Positions 53,180 to 60,894 of a stretch of 64,000 nucleotides of DNA are shown here, one piece after another. Source of the stretch: Micavibrio_A sp964539025 (GTDB taxonomy: Bacteria; Pseudomonadota; Alphaproteobacteria; Micavibrionales; Micavibrionaceae); contig CAZIFA010000004.1 in assembly GCA_964539025.1 (NCBI GenBank), forward strand, positions 163,490 through 227,489, given 5' to 3'. How positions within the stretch are numbered: the stretch's first letter is position 1; the number at the start of each line of letters is the position of its first letter. The notes under the pieces were generated by a model. The model searched no databases. It had not been told where the DNA came from and saw nothing but the letters and a program-made list of their open reading frames with translations. Made by a program: the position numbers and the translations under genes.

Positions 53180-53740
53180 TTATGTCGCCATCGCGGCGCT
53201 GGGGTTTTCGAACAGCCCGACCTTAAGGTCCTTGGCTTCGTAAATCACTTTGCCGTCTGCTTCGACGCGGCCATCGGCGATGCCGAGCACCAGCTTGCGG
53301 TTGATGACGCGCTTGATATCGATCACGTATTTTACAAGCTTCGTCGTCGGCAAAATCTGGCCCGTAAATTTCAACTCACCAAGGCCGAGTGCACGGCCTG
53401 AACCGGACGCGCCCGTCCAGCCCAGATAGAATCCGAGAAGCTGCCACATCGCATCGAGGCCGAGGCAGCCCGGCATAACGGGGTCGCCCTTGAAATGGCA
53501 TTCGAAGAACCATAAATCTTTTTTGACATCGAGTTCGGCGACGATTTCGCCTTTTTCAAACGCGCCGCCCTCTTTGGCGATCTTGATTATGCGGTCGAAC
53601 ATCAGCATCGGCGGCAGCGGCAGTTGCGCATTGCCCGCGCCAAACAGCTTGCCCTTTCCGCACTCAATGAGATCCTCAAAACTGTAGGAAGACTTGGGAA
53701 CGTAATCCATGATTTTCTTGACTGTATCCTGTAATGACAT
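53180..53740 (-). CDS. fabA: 3-hydroxydecanoyl-[acyl-carrier-protein] dehydratase/isomerase
   Basis: A 186-residue hot-dog-fold enzyme that dehydrates the C10 intermediate and isomerises it to the cis-3 form, the branch point to unsaturated fatty acids. Catalytic H82 (FECHFKGDPVMPG) and D96 (GLDAMWQL) are present. It works with FabB, encoded 1.3 kb away on the same strand. Confidence 0.94.
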   Translation of the reverse strand: MSLQDTVKKIMDYVPKSSYSFEDLIECGKGKLFGAGNAQLPLPPMLMFDRIIKIAKEGGAFEKGEIVAELDVKKDLWFFECHFKGDPVMPGCLGLDAMWQLLGFYLGWTGASGSGRALGLGELKFTGQILPTTKLVKYVIDIKRVINRKLVLGIADGRVEADGKVIYEAKDLKVGLFENPSAAMAT

Positions 53741-53771
53741 ACAGGAGTTTTAGCCGTGAAACGGGCCGGAA

Positions 53772-54746
53772 TCAAGCCATAAAGGCGTATTCCACACAGA
53801 CGCTTTTGTAGCTTTCGGTGATAGCCGCCATAGCCAGAGGCTTGGCGATAGCGGGTTCCAGTTCAGGTTTCTTGCCGCCGGAGGCTATCGCAAGCATACG
53901 CCCCGCCGCCTTGGCACAGGCCACCGCCTGGTCATTCAGGTCGAACATCTCTATCGCTTTGAAAAACCCGGCACAGAGCGGCTCAAGATCACGGATTAAC
54001 GAGGTCGGCGGATTGGCCGGGGTGTCATTTGCAGGTAGGCCGAAACGCCAGTCGGTCGTCGAACACAATCCATGCCGCACCGCCTCTTGCGTCATGACAT
54101 AGGCGGTCTGATCTAAAACATCGGGCAGGTCGGAACCGCGGAACCAACAGCACTGGTTACGCCCCTCATGACTTTGCGCCAGTTTATATCCGGACGTGCC
54201 TGCCAGCGCGGCAACGGAATCCGCTAGCTTCCAATGAGATGTTCCTAGCTTTTGTTCGATCACGGCATCGCATAATTCCTGCGCGGCCAATTCAAACGCC
54301 ATCGATTTATAGGTTGCTTCTACCAACAGGCGAAAAGATTCCGATCTAGGCTGGCCGAACATTTCCCAGCGGGCCAAACTTTGCTGGATCAGGAACAAAA
54401 CCATGTCCTGAAATTCATAGGAACAATCTTGCCATTCTTCAAAGAATTCCCGCGCCAGCGCACGGCCCTGTTCGGAATCAAAATCTATAATATGTGATGG
54501 CGGCAGAGCACGCTCACCAAGATCGCCTGTGTATGGCTCACAATCCAGAAGATCGGATAAACGGGAGAACGCACCTTCCAGCGCCTCTTCGCAGTTGTCG
54601 AACAAAAACGCGCACTCGACCAGCATCCCCGCGTAAAGGTTTAAAACCTTCATCGCGTCGGTGCCCATTTCTGGTTCCTCTGCCATGGCCTGAATCGAAG
54701 TGTGAATCCGAATGGCCACATCTGCCTTTGCGGTATGTGCGAGCAT
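53772..54746 (-). CDS. Unknown 324-residue protein
   Basis: An acidic, helix-rich cytoplasmic protein with many Ala/Leu/Glu. Visible segments are VLNLYAGMLVECAFLFDNCEEALEG, EQGRALAREFFEEWQDCSYE and QVACAKAAG-like helices near the end. Nine or so cysteines lack regular spacing. No signal or TM segment. Helical repeat (TPR-like) folding is possible. Not recognised. Confidence 0.6.
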   Translation of the reverse strand: MLAHTAKADVAIRIHTSIQAMAEEPEMGTDAMKVLNLYAGMLVECAFLFDNCEEALEGAFSRLSDLLDCEPYTGDLGERALPPSHIIDFDSEQGRALAREFFEEWQDCSYEFQDMVLFLIQQSLARWEMFGQPRSESFRLLVEATYKSMAFELAAQELCDAVIEQKLGTSHWKLADSVAALAGTSGYKLAQSHEGRNQCCWFRGSDLPDVLDQTAYVMTQEAVRHGLCSTTDWRFGLPANDTPANPPTSLIRDLEPLCAGFFKAIEMFDLNDQAVACAKAAGRMLAIASGGKKPELEPAIAKPLAMAAITESYKSVCVEYAFMA

Positions 54747-54832
54747 TGTAAATCTGGGTTTTTGTTATGGAATCGAGTGGGTTGGAAGATTTAGTTCAGA
54801 TCGGGGATAAAAAACGAATCACCCTATAAATT

Positions 54833-55393
54833 TTAGTCGAAGTCCTCTGAGTCGTAAATACCCCACAAAAACTTTCTTTGCGCCCAGCCCGTGTAGCCCT
54901 GTGATGACACCTCGCACCACGTGCCATGGCAACCGCCGACTTCGGCCACCACATTGGGCTCCAACAGAACCACGGGGTTGCTGCCCTCCAGCGCTTCCTT
55001 GCGTACGGACAAAGGCACCTCGCCCTTGACGATGACGGAACGGTCCCCCGAAAGCATGGATGTATGCACCCAGCCGCTATCGCCGTCCATGTCGCGGATT
55101 TTGCGCCAGGTATCGAATTCCTGAATGATTTCTACGGGCAGCTTCTCACGCTGGTATATCCATTTGACGGGGTAGCGCAGCGCCGGGCCGGTGCGCACGA
55201 ACACCTTTTCCTTGGCCAGACTGACAAAGCGCGGAATCGGCAGGCCAGAAGAGTTCTTATTGGCCGCAGGCGTATCGACCGCCAGCGTGGTCTGGGCAGG
55301 TTCCGCCACGGAAACGGCCTTCTGAGCCTCCGCAGAGTGCGGAAGAACCAGCAAAAACACCAAAATCAGCGCTATTTTTTTACCCATAATCAT
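54833..55393 (-). CDS. Exported SH3-domain protein (COG3807 type)
   Basis: A 186-residue protein with signal peptide MIMGKKIALILVFLLVLPHSAEAQ, a linker and two SH3-like units: FVRTGPALRYPVKWIYQREKLPV...WRKIRDMDGDSGWVHTSML, and a second shorter one with CHGTWCEVSSQGYTGWAQR. This is the alphaproteobacterial periplasmic SH3 family often placed next to hydroxyacid dehydrogenases. It probably binds peptidoglycan or protein partners in the envelope. Confidence 0.85.
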   Translation of the reverse strand: MIMGKKIALILVFLLVLPHSAEAQKAVSVAEPAQTTLAVDTPAANKNSSGLPIPRFVSLAKEKVFVRTGPALRYPVKWIYQREKLPVEIIQEFDTWRKIRDMDGDSGWVHTSMLSGDRSVIVKGEVPLSVRKEALEGSNPVVLLEPNVVAEVGGCHGTWCEVSSQGYTGWAQRKFLWGIYDSEDFD

Positions 55394-55456
55394 ATCTGGA
55401 TATGCTAAAAACCATCCGACATCAAGAGGATGAATGAGTTTTAGGGGGAAATAACA

Positions 55457-55666
55457 ATGTCAAAGACGCTTGCCTGGAAAGTTTATCTCACAGAGGCCTT
55501 TTCCAAAGTCCACCCTAGGTTCGATGAGGTGGACACCACAATATTTTTGGATGATCTCTCCATCAATGGAAACGGGGCCCCGTTCTATAATTCCTACGCA
55601 CATCACCGCACCCCCGTTATTCCGCACTTCGATACATATGTTCCCGTAGCAGGCCATACGCCGTGA
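55457..55666 (+). CDS. Small unknown protein coupled to dusA
   Basis: A 69-residue protein with AGGGGGAAATA before its ATG. Composition is mixed, with FDEVDTTIFLDDLSINGNG and a His/Tyr/Pro-rich end. Its stop overlaps the dusA GTG start by 4 bases. Not recognised. Confidence 0.5.
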   Translation: MSKTLAWKVYLTEAFSKVHPRFDEVDTTIFLDDLSINGNGAPFYNSYAHHRTPVIPHFDTYVPVAGHTP

Positions 55667-56745
55667 GCATAAATAAACCCCACATAAGCATCGCGCCGAT
55701 GATGGACTGGACGGACCGGCATTGCCGGTATTTCCATCGCCTGCTCTCGCCCAACGTGCATCTCTACACGGAAATGGTGACGACGGGCGCGTTGATCCAC
55801 GGCGATGTCGACCGGCACTTGCGCTACAACACCGAAGAACACCCGCTCGCGCTGCAACTCGGCGGATCGGAACCCGATGATCTCGCGACCTGTGCGAAGA
55901 TGGGTGAACAATATGGCTACGATGAAATCAATTTAAATTGCGGCTGCCCATCGGAACGCGTGCAAAAAGGCGCGTTCGGCGCATGCCTTATGGCCGAACC
56001 CGATCTTGTCGCGCGCGGCGTAGAGGCAATGGTAAAGGCCGTAAAAATTCCAATCACCGTGAAATGTCGCATCGGCATCGATGAATGCGATCCGGAAATT
56101 TTCCTGCGCGCTTTTATCAAACCTGTGGCCGAAGCCGGATGCGAAACTTTCATCATTCACGCCCGCAAGGCATGGCTGAAAGGTCTATCGCCAAAAGAAA
56201 ACCGCGAAGTGCCGCCGCTCGATTACGCCCTGCCCGCGCGCATCAAATCCGAATTCCCGCATCTGCAAATCATCGTCAATGGCGGCATCAGGACGGTGGA
56301 ACAGGTACGATCATTCCTTTCATTGTCATCCCGACCGGAGCCTGCGATAGCAGGCGTAGCGGAGGGATCTTTCCATGATCCGTCTGCCAAAGATCCCTCG
56401 ACTACGCTCGGGATGACACATTACAACTTCGACGGAACAATGATCGGCCGCGAAGCATACCAAAACCCCGCCCTGCTCACCGCGCTGGAACTCGAAATAT
56501 TCGGCAATAAAAACACGCGCTCCGCGAACGAAGCCGTACTGGCAATGATTCCCTATATTGAAAAACAGATGCGCGATCACGGCACACCGATCAACACCAT
56601 AACGCGGCATATGATCGGGCTGTTCGGCGGACAGCGCGGCTCCCGCGCTTGGCGCCGCGCACTGTCCGTGCAACCGCACTTAAATGAAACAAAACCGGAT
56701 TTTCTTCAAACCGCCTTGCTCGAACTCACACAACAAGCCGCCTAA
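55663..56745 (+). CDS. dusA: tRNA-dihydrouridine synthase A with in-frame repeat insertion
   Basis: A 360-residue flavoenzyme reducing U20/20a in the tRNA D-loop. N-terminal APMMDWTDRHCRYFHR, catalytic C95 in NLNCGCPSERV, VKCRIGID, FIIHARKAWLKGLSPKENR and VNGGIRT match DusA. Between SFL (about residue 220) and the FMN-binding HYNFDGTMIGREAYQNP lie about 32 residues that DusA normally lacks. They are encoded exactly by a palindromic repeat (56324-56418), in frame, without a stop. The insert sits in a loop before the phosphate-binding motif, so the enzyme may still work. Start GTG. Confidence 0.92.
   Translation: MSINKPHISIAPMMDWTDRHCRYFHRLLSPNVHLYTEMVTTGALIHGDVDRHLRYNTEEHPLALQLGGSEPDDLATCAKMGEQYGYDEINLNCGCPSERVQKGAFGACLMAEPDLVARGVEAMVKAVKIPITVKCRIGIDECDPEIFLRAFIKPVAEAGCETFIIHARKAWLKGLSPKENREVPPLDYALPARIKSEFPHLQIIVNGGIRTVEQVRSFLSLSSRPEPAIAGVAEGSFHDPSAKDPSTTLGMTHYNFDGTMIGREAYQNPALLTALELEIFGNKNTRSANEAVLAMIPYIEKQMRDHGTPINTITRHMIGLFGGQRGSRAWRRALSVQPHLNETKPDFLQTALLELTQQAA
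56324..56418. repeat. Palindromic repeat element inside dusA
   Basis: TGTCATCCCGACCGGAG...CTCGGGATGACA, about 95 bases, with GGAGGGATCTTT and AAAGATCCCTCGA as inner arms. It is the same family as the intergenic copies at 11286, 12420 and 56773, and is read in frame as about 32 residues. Confidence 0.9.
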
Positions 56746-56772
56746 ACCCGTCCCTTATTGCAAGCCCACTAC

Positions 56773-56854
56773 CGTCATCCCGAGCGAGCGTAGCGACGAG
56801 GGCTCTTTGCACGACCAATCTGCCAAAGATCCCTCGACTACGCTCGGGATGACA
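56773..56854. repeat. Palindromic repeat element after dusA
   Basis: Starts CGTCATCCCGAGCGAGCGTAGC and ends CGCTCGGGATGACA, with AAAGATCCCTCGA in the right arm. It is closely similar to the copy inside dusA 360 bases away. Confidence 0.85.
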
Positions 56855-56914
56855 GAATAATGGCCCACAAACTTGAATTTTTAACTATTTCTCAGGTAAA
56901 ATATTAACAACAGT

Positions 56915-56926
56915 AGGAGGGTATAA
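56915..56926 (+). promoter_or_regulatory. Ribosome-binding site AGGAGGGTATAA, copy 1
   Basis: An extended Shine-Dalgarno sequence leading into the ATG at 56926. The same 12 bases precede the second mini-gene, and two perfect complements lie between them. Confidence 0.7.
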
Positions 56927-57042
56927 TGCCCCATAAATCAGACGGTTTTTTCACAGCGGTTTTCAGCGCCGTTGTACGGAGCCCTGCACAGACGATCACG
57001 GGCCCCCTCCCTTTCACGAAGGGGCCAACGCCAACCCCTTAA
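56926..57042 (+). CDS. Mini-gene 1 (38 residues), unknown
   Basis: From the ATG at 56926: MPHKSDGFFTAVFSAVVRSP, then QTITGPLPFTKGPTPTP. The 5' region up to ATGnCCnATAAAnCAGACnG is nearly identical to that of the mini-gene at 57122, and both proteins carry PxPFxK and GPTP motifs, so they are tandem relatives. Function unknown. Confidence 0.5.
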   Translation: MPHKSDGFFTAVFSAVVRSPAQTITGPLPFTKGPTPTP

Positions 57043-57086
57043 ATTTGCGTTTTATACCCTCCTTAAATTTGCGTTTTATACCCTCC
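57039..57086 (+). repeat. Two tandem 24-base repeats carrying an anti-Shine-Dalgarno sequence
   Basis: Units at 57039-57062 and 57063-57086 are identical. Each ends TTATACCCTCC, and with the next base gives TTATACCCTCCT, the exact complement of AGGAGGGTATAA. The second unit can pair with the ribosome site of mini-gene 2. Confidence 0.85.
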
Positions 57087-57122
57087 TTCGGGCAATATAC
57101 TCATAACAGCAGGAGGGTATAA
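57076..57122 (+). promoter_or_regulatory. Hairpin that can hide the ribosome-binding site of mini-gene 2
   Basis: TTATACCCTCCT (57076-57087) and AGGAGGGTATAA (57111-57122) form a perfect 12-bp stem with a 23-base loop; the last stem base is the A of the start codon. The upstream copy at 57052-57063 could compete or pair with the ribosome site of mini-gene 1. This looks like RNA-based control of translation. Confidence 0.6.
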
Positions 57123-57307
57123 TGGCCGATAAACCAGACAGCGTTATTAAACCGACTTTTGATTCTAAATCCACGGGTCCCACGCCTGTCATAGACGCGA
57201 CCGAGCTTCCACACGCTCGCCCCTTCCCATTCGGCAAAGATTTCGTAGAAAGTCCCGGCTGGCCAATATCTAAACCGCCGCCGAAACCGTCAGGCCCAGG
57301 CCGCTAA
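57122..57307 (+). CDS. Mini-gene 2 (61 residues), unknown
   Basis: A Pro-rich, probably disordered small protein: MADKPDSVIKPTFDSKSTGP, with PTPVIDATELPHARPFPFGKDF and a PPPKPSGPGR end. Its ribosome site lies in the stem of a 12-bp hairpin. Paralogous to the 38-residue mini-gene just upstream. Function unknown. Confidence 0.55.
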   Translation: MADKPDSVIKPTFDSKSTGPTPVIDATELPHARPFPFGKDFVESPGWPISKPPPKPSGPGR

Positions 57308-57384
57308 CCCCTTCAAAAACTTAAAATTTGCTTTTTTTCAAGGCTCGTTGATAATGTAATAGGTTTACCTATCAAGGGCTTTGC

Positions 57385-57993
57385 ATGAACTGGCAGCGTC
57401 TAGACCGTGAAAACACCGCCAAGGTGATCGAATCCGTGAAATCCGCGCTCGATCCTGCCATGTTTTCGCTCGCTACCAGCGAAGTCCAAAGGGCGTATTT
57501 AAGCTTCTACGAAGGCGTCCAATTATTCAAACTGACCAACTTTTCCTCGCTGCCCTCTTTTACCTTCGAATATCTGGGCAACGGGATGCATTTCGAATAT
57601 CTCGATGGCACCGAACTGCCGATCTATATCGTCAACGACAAAGGCTATCTTTCATTGAATGATCGCTCCGTTGTCGATTACCTCGAATTCTACTTCTCGC
57701 ATGTCACGATAGACGACGAAGAAATGATGCTTATCCAGAATCCGCACGACATGCCGTTGCTGGATTCTCTTGAACAAGAAAGCATCGTCGTCGTGCTGCG
57801 CAATCACAAACCCGCCGAAGTCGTCTATGACGCCGGGTACGATAAACACACGGTGGAAGCTGATCTTTACGCAGATGGCTTATTGATCCGCGCCACCATC
57901 GAAGTAACCTCCTCGGGCCGCGTGTCCATTATCAACCGCCAGATGATTGTAAATGCCATTGCACAATCCTCCGGATCGGCGATAATGGCGTAG
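57385..57993 (+). CDS. Conserved-looking unknown protein
   Basis: A 202-residue acidic cytoplasmic protein. Segments VQLFKLTNFSSLPSFTFEYLGNGMHFEYLDGT and VVYDAGYDKHTVEADLYADGLLIRATIEVTSSGRVSI suggest a beta-rich fold. No signal or TM segment, length like a single-domain protein. I believe relatives exist in alphaproteobacteria, but I cannot name the family. It is followed after 11 bases by the 58005 gene. Confidence 0.62.
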   Translation: MNWQRLDRENTAKVIESVKSALDPAMFSLATSEVQRAYLSFYEGVQLFKLTNFSSLPSFTFEYLGNGMHFEYLDGTELPIYIVNDKGYLSLNDRSVVDYLEFYFSHVTIDDEEMMLIQNPHDMPLLDSLEQESIVVVLRNHKPAEVVYDAGYDKHTVEADLYADGLLIRATIEVTSSGRVSIINRQMIVNAIAQSSGSAIMA

Positions 57994-58004
57994 GAGTTCG
58001 ATAT

Positions 58005-58565
58005 ATGAGCGAAAACGAAGGCACAGGATTAGGCGGCGTGTTTGGTGGCAAAAACAAAGGCAGCCAAATCGCCTATGGACACCCAAATGGTCAGGAAATC
58101 CTCGAAAGTGCCAAGGAAGTAATCAGAACAACGGAAACCGGACGCCTTCTTTTAAAATCATGCGAAATGGGGCGAATCCCCATCAACGTTATTAAAGGGC
58201 TAGGTGAACCCGGATTCTCTCCAGACGCTCGAATCATATACATTCAGGCCACTGGAAAGACCTCAAAAGCTGATTCAAAGCTGATTTTACAACTTATTAA
58301 AGCCTTACGTGAGGCCGATCAGGACCTGTTGGGATTGAAAGCTCCGGACCCCTCCAAAGACATCATGCACTATGCCACTGTTATGCATGGCAAAAATATG
58401 GACGCGATATTGTATGTCTGCCGGTTTGTGAAGGATTTGGTTAATACTTCGTTATTTACAGATTTCCTTGACGCCATGGACGAATTAGGCTATAAAAAGG
58501 TATACAAAGTGTATGCAGAGAACGGCTCGAAAGAGGAAGTATTTAAAGCATATGCTAATACGTAG
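58005..58565 (+). CDS. Unknown 186-residue protein
   Basis: A glycine-rich start (GTGLGGVFGGKNKG), then a helical domain with LLKSCEMGRIPINVIKGLGEPGFSPDARIIYIQATGKTS and LVNTSLFTDFLDAMDELGYKKVYKVYAENGSKE. The PINVI...G...ARIIYI pattern resembles small protease-like or putative peptidase domains, but no metal-site motif is visible. Part of a three-gene run 57385-58758. Confidence 0.55.
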   Translation: MSENEGTGLGGVFGGKNKGSQIAYGHPNGQEILESAKEVIRTTETGRLLLKSCEMGRIPINVIKGLGEPGFSPDARIIYIQATGKTSKADSKLILQLIKALREADQDLLGLKAPDPSKDIMHYATVMHGKNMDAILYVCRFVKDLVNTSLFTDFLDAMDELGYKKVYKVYAENGSKEEVFKAYANT

Positions 58566-58590
58566 TTCTACTTAAGAGGGAGACTGAAAT

Positions 58591-58758
58591 ATGAGCGCAA
58601 GAAACGTATTTAAAATGTCTGCAGGTGTTGGTGGTATTGCCGCTGATAGAGCCCTTGTTGAAGGCGCAGGCGAAATTATGGAATTCGTAGATAAAGCACA
58701 ACCCCGCTCCTACAGCCTTGAAGCTGCTCTGGGCATGCAGCCATCCTTCAACATGTAA
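58591..58758 (+). CDS. Small 55-residue protein, unknown
   Basis: ATG at 58591 after GAGGGAGA encodes MSARNVFKMSAGVGGIAADR, then a helix (ALVEGAGEIMEFVDKAQ) and SYSLEAALGMQPSFNM. A terminator follows directly, which supports a real 3' end of this run of genes. No family recognised. Confidence 0.5.
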   Translation: MSARNVFKMSAGVGGIAADRALVEGAGEIMEFVDKAQPRSYSLEAALGMQPSFNM

Positions 58759-58783
58759 TTCCTTGAACAGGGAAATGTAAGAA

Positions 58784-58812
58784 AAAGGGCCTCAATGAGG
58801 CCCTTTGTTTTT
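58784..58812. terminator. Intrinsic terminator
   Basis: AAAGGGCCTC-AAT-GAGGCCCTTT followed by GTTTTT. It ends the 57385-58758 run; the A-rich left side also allows partial use from the SUF side. Confidence 0.88.
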
Positions 58813-58882
58813 AGGAGGGTCGTTTCAATTCACGCGGAACGAACTGAACAGACTTCGACCGACTTCGTTGGAAATCAACAAC

Positions 58883-59236
58883 TTAAGCTTTCTCTGATAT
58901 TGGCCGCTCAACGGAGAAACTCTCACCGCAACCGCAACGTCCCGTCTCGTTCGGGTTGCTGAACGTGAACCCGCTTTCAAGCGCGTCCTCCTTGTAGCCT
59001 ATCTCCATGCCAAACAGCATCCAGCTGTTGATCTTAGGGATGTACAGCACCGCGCCGCCCTGCTCCAGCCTGTCATCGGCGTTCAGGTCCTCGCTGGTGG
59101 CGAACTCCATCTGGTAGGAGTTACCCGAACAGCCCGTCGTCTTGATCGTCAGGCGCAGCCCCTTGGCCTCAGGACGCTCTTTCATCCTTGCTTTGATGGC
59201 GTTTACGGCGTCGTCGGTGAGTTTGATCGGTTCCAT
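58883..59236 (-). CDS. sufA: Iron-sulfur cluster assembly protein, A-type (SufA)
   Basis: A 117-residue A-type carrier with the three cluster cysteines C36 (TTGCSGNSY), C101 and C103 (RCGCGESF). It delivers Fe-S clusters from the SufBCD scaffold to targets. Last gene of the operon, 9 bases after sufT. Confidence 0.93.
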   Translation of the reverse strand: MEPIKLTDDAVNAIKARMKERPEAKGLRLTIKTTGCSGNSYQMEFATSEDLNADDRLEQGGAVLYIPKINSWMLFGMEIGYKEDALESGFTFSNPNETGRCGCGESFSVERPISEKA

Positions 59237-59245
59237 TACTTGATC

Positions 59246-59665
59246 CTACACGAACATGTTTAACTGGAGTTTAGCGGTCTCGGCCATTTTCGATGGGTCC
59301 CAACTCGGGTCCCAGACGATATCGACATCGACATTGCGCACGCCCTCAATCGGGAAGATTGCGCCCTGCACCCAAGCTGGCATCTCCTGCGCCACCGGGC
59401 ATGCGGGTGATGTCAGGGTCATTTCGACATAAACATCGACCTTGCCGTCATCGACAGGCGTAACATCGATCTTATAGATCAGGCCAAGTTCGTAAATATT
59501 GACCGGAATTTCCGGATCGAACACCTTGCGCAAAGCGTCAACCGCCGCGCGCGCAATCGGGTGATCCATTATTTCGGCCTCCGGCGGCTCGGCCATTTCA
59601 TCAAATTCATCGCCGACCGCGTTCTTGACCATTGTTTCATCGGCCACTTGTTCAAACTTTGTCAT
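59246..59665 (-). CDS. sufT: SUF system protein of the MIP18/DUF59 family (SufT)
   Basis: A 139-residue protein: an acidic N-terminus of about 40 residues, then the DUF59 domain with LRKVFDPEIPVNIYELGLIY, VEMTLTSPACPVAQEMP (conserved Cys) and WDPSWDPSKMAETAKLQL. It assists Fe-S maturation. It overlaps the sufS stop by 4 bases. Confidence 0.92.
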   Translation of the reverse strand: MTKFEQVADETMVKNAVGDEFDEMAEPPEAEIMDHPIARAAVDALRKVFDPEIPVNIYELGLIYKIDVTPVDDGKVDVYVEMTLTSPACPVAQEMPAWVQGAIFPIEGVRNVDVDIVWDPSWDPSKMAETAKLQLNMFV

Positions 59666-60894
59666 GACAGCAAATCCTTGGCCTTTTTGAGGCCTTGTAC
59701 CAATGAATCAATATCGTTCTGATTGGAATAAAGTCCAATCGACGCACGCACCGTGCCCTCGACGCCAAGCGCCTTCATCAGCGGCATGCAGCAATGATGC
59801 CCCGTGCGCACAGCCACACCCTGCTTGTCGAGGATCATGGAAATATCCGACCCGTGACCCCATGCGGCGGTAAAAGAAACAATGCCGACTTTCTCCTGCG
59901 CGCTGCCGTAGAATGTTAGCCCATCGACGCGGGCCAGTTCACGCGTGGCGTAATCGAGCAATCGTTTTTCATGCGATGCGATGTTCTCGACGCCCACTGT
60001 GCGCACATAATCAATCGCGGCACCAAGGCCGATGACATCGACAAACGCCGCCGTGCCTGCCTCAAACCGCGCAGGCGCAGACTTATACGTAGTGCCTTTG
60101 AACGAAACAGATTCGATCATATCCCCGCCACCTTGATATGGCGGCATGGCATTGAGCAAATCAAGACGGCCCCAGAGAACACCCGCTCCCGTCGGCCCGT
60201 AAAGCTTGTGTCCCGTGAAAGCAAGAAAATCGCAACCAAGCGCCTGAACATCGAGCGGGCTATGCACCGCGCTTTGTGACGCATCGATCAGAATTTTTAC
60301 ATCTGGGTTCAAAACACGCACGGCAGTAATCATGCGCTCGACCGGGTTTATCGTGCCGAGCGTATTTGACGCATGGACAAGGCCGATCAGTTTCGTTTTA
60401 TCGTTGATCAAATTTTCGAACGCGACCAGATCAAGCGTGCCGTTCGGTAGGACCGGAACAACCTTAATGGAAAAACCTATGCGCGCCTGCAACAACTGCC
60501 ACGGCACAATATTGGCGTGATGTTCCATATCGGTCAGGATGATTTCATCGCCTGCCTTCAGGTTCGTACTGCCCCAGCTATGGGCGACAAGATTGATGGC
60601 TTCGGTTGTGTTACGAACGAACACGACTTCGTTTTCCGATTTGGCATTGATAAAATCGGCCACTTTCCGGCGTACGGATTCATATTCCTGCGTCGTCGTC
60701 TGCGAAAATGTATAAAGCCCGCGATGAATATTGGCGTAATGCGTTGACATCACATCACGCATTTTTTCGATGACCGCGAGCGGCTTTTGCGCCGATGAGG
60801 CCGTGTCGAGATATGCGAGCGGCTTGCCGTTCACCTTTTCGGAGAGAGCAGGAAAGTCTTCGCGGCAATAGCCTATGTCCGTGAGTTGAGCCAT
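59662..60894 (-). CDS. sufS: Cysteine desulfurase
   Basis: A 410-residue PLP enzyme that takes sulfur from cysteine for cluster assembly. PLP lysine K230 in FTGHKLYGPTG; active-site cysteine in RTGHHCCMP (C368 or C369). N-terminal YLDTASSAQKP and NTTEAINLVAHSWG are typical of group II (SufS) enzymes. It overlaps sufD. No sufE is visible in the window. Confidence 0.95.
   Translation of the reverse strand: MAQLTDIGYCREDFPALSEKVNGKPLAYLDTASSAQKPLAVIEKMRDVMSTHYANIHRGLYTFSQTTTQEYESVRRKVADFINAKSENEVVFVRNTTEAINLVAHSWGSTNLKAGDEIILTDMEHHANIVPWQLLQARIGFSIKVVPVLPNGTLDLVAFENLINDKTKLIGLVHASNTLGTINPVERMITAVRVLNPDVKILIDASQSAVHSPLDVQALGCDFLAFTGHKLYGPTGAGVLWGRLDLLNAMPPYQGGGDMIESVSFKGTTYKSAPARFEAGTAAFVDVIGLGAAIDYVRTVGVENIASHEKRLLDYATRELARVDGLTFYGSAQEKVGIVSFTAAWGHGSDISMILDKQGVAVRTGHHCCMPLMKALGVEGTVRASIGLYSNQNDIDSLVQGLKKAKDLLS

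Noticed and set aside
57039..57086. CRISPR array
   Set aside because: The two 24-base units are directly adjacent with no spacer, and there are only two.
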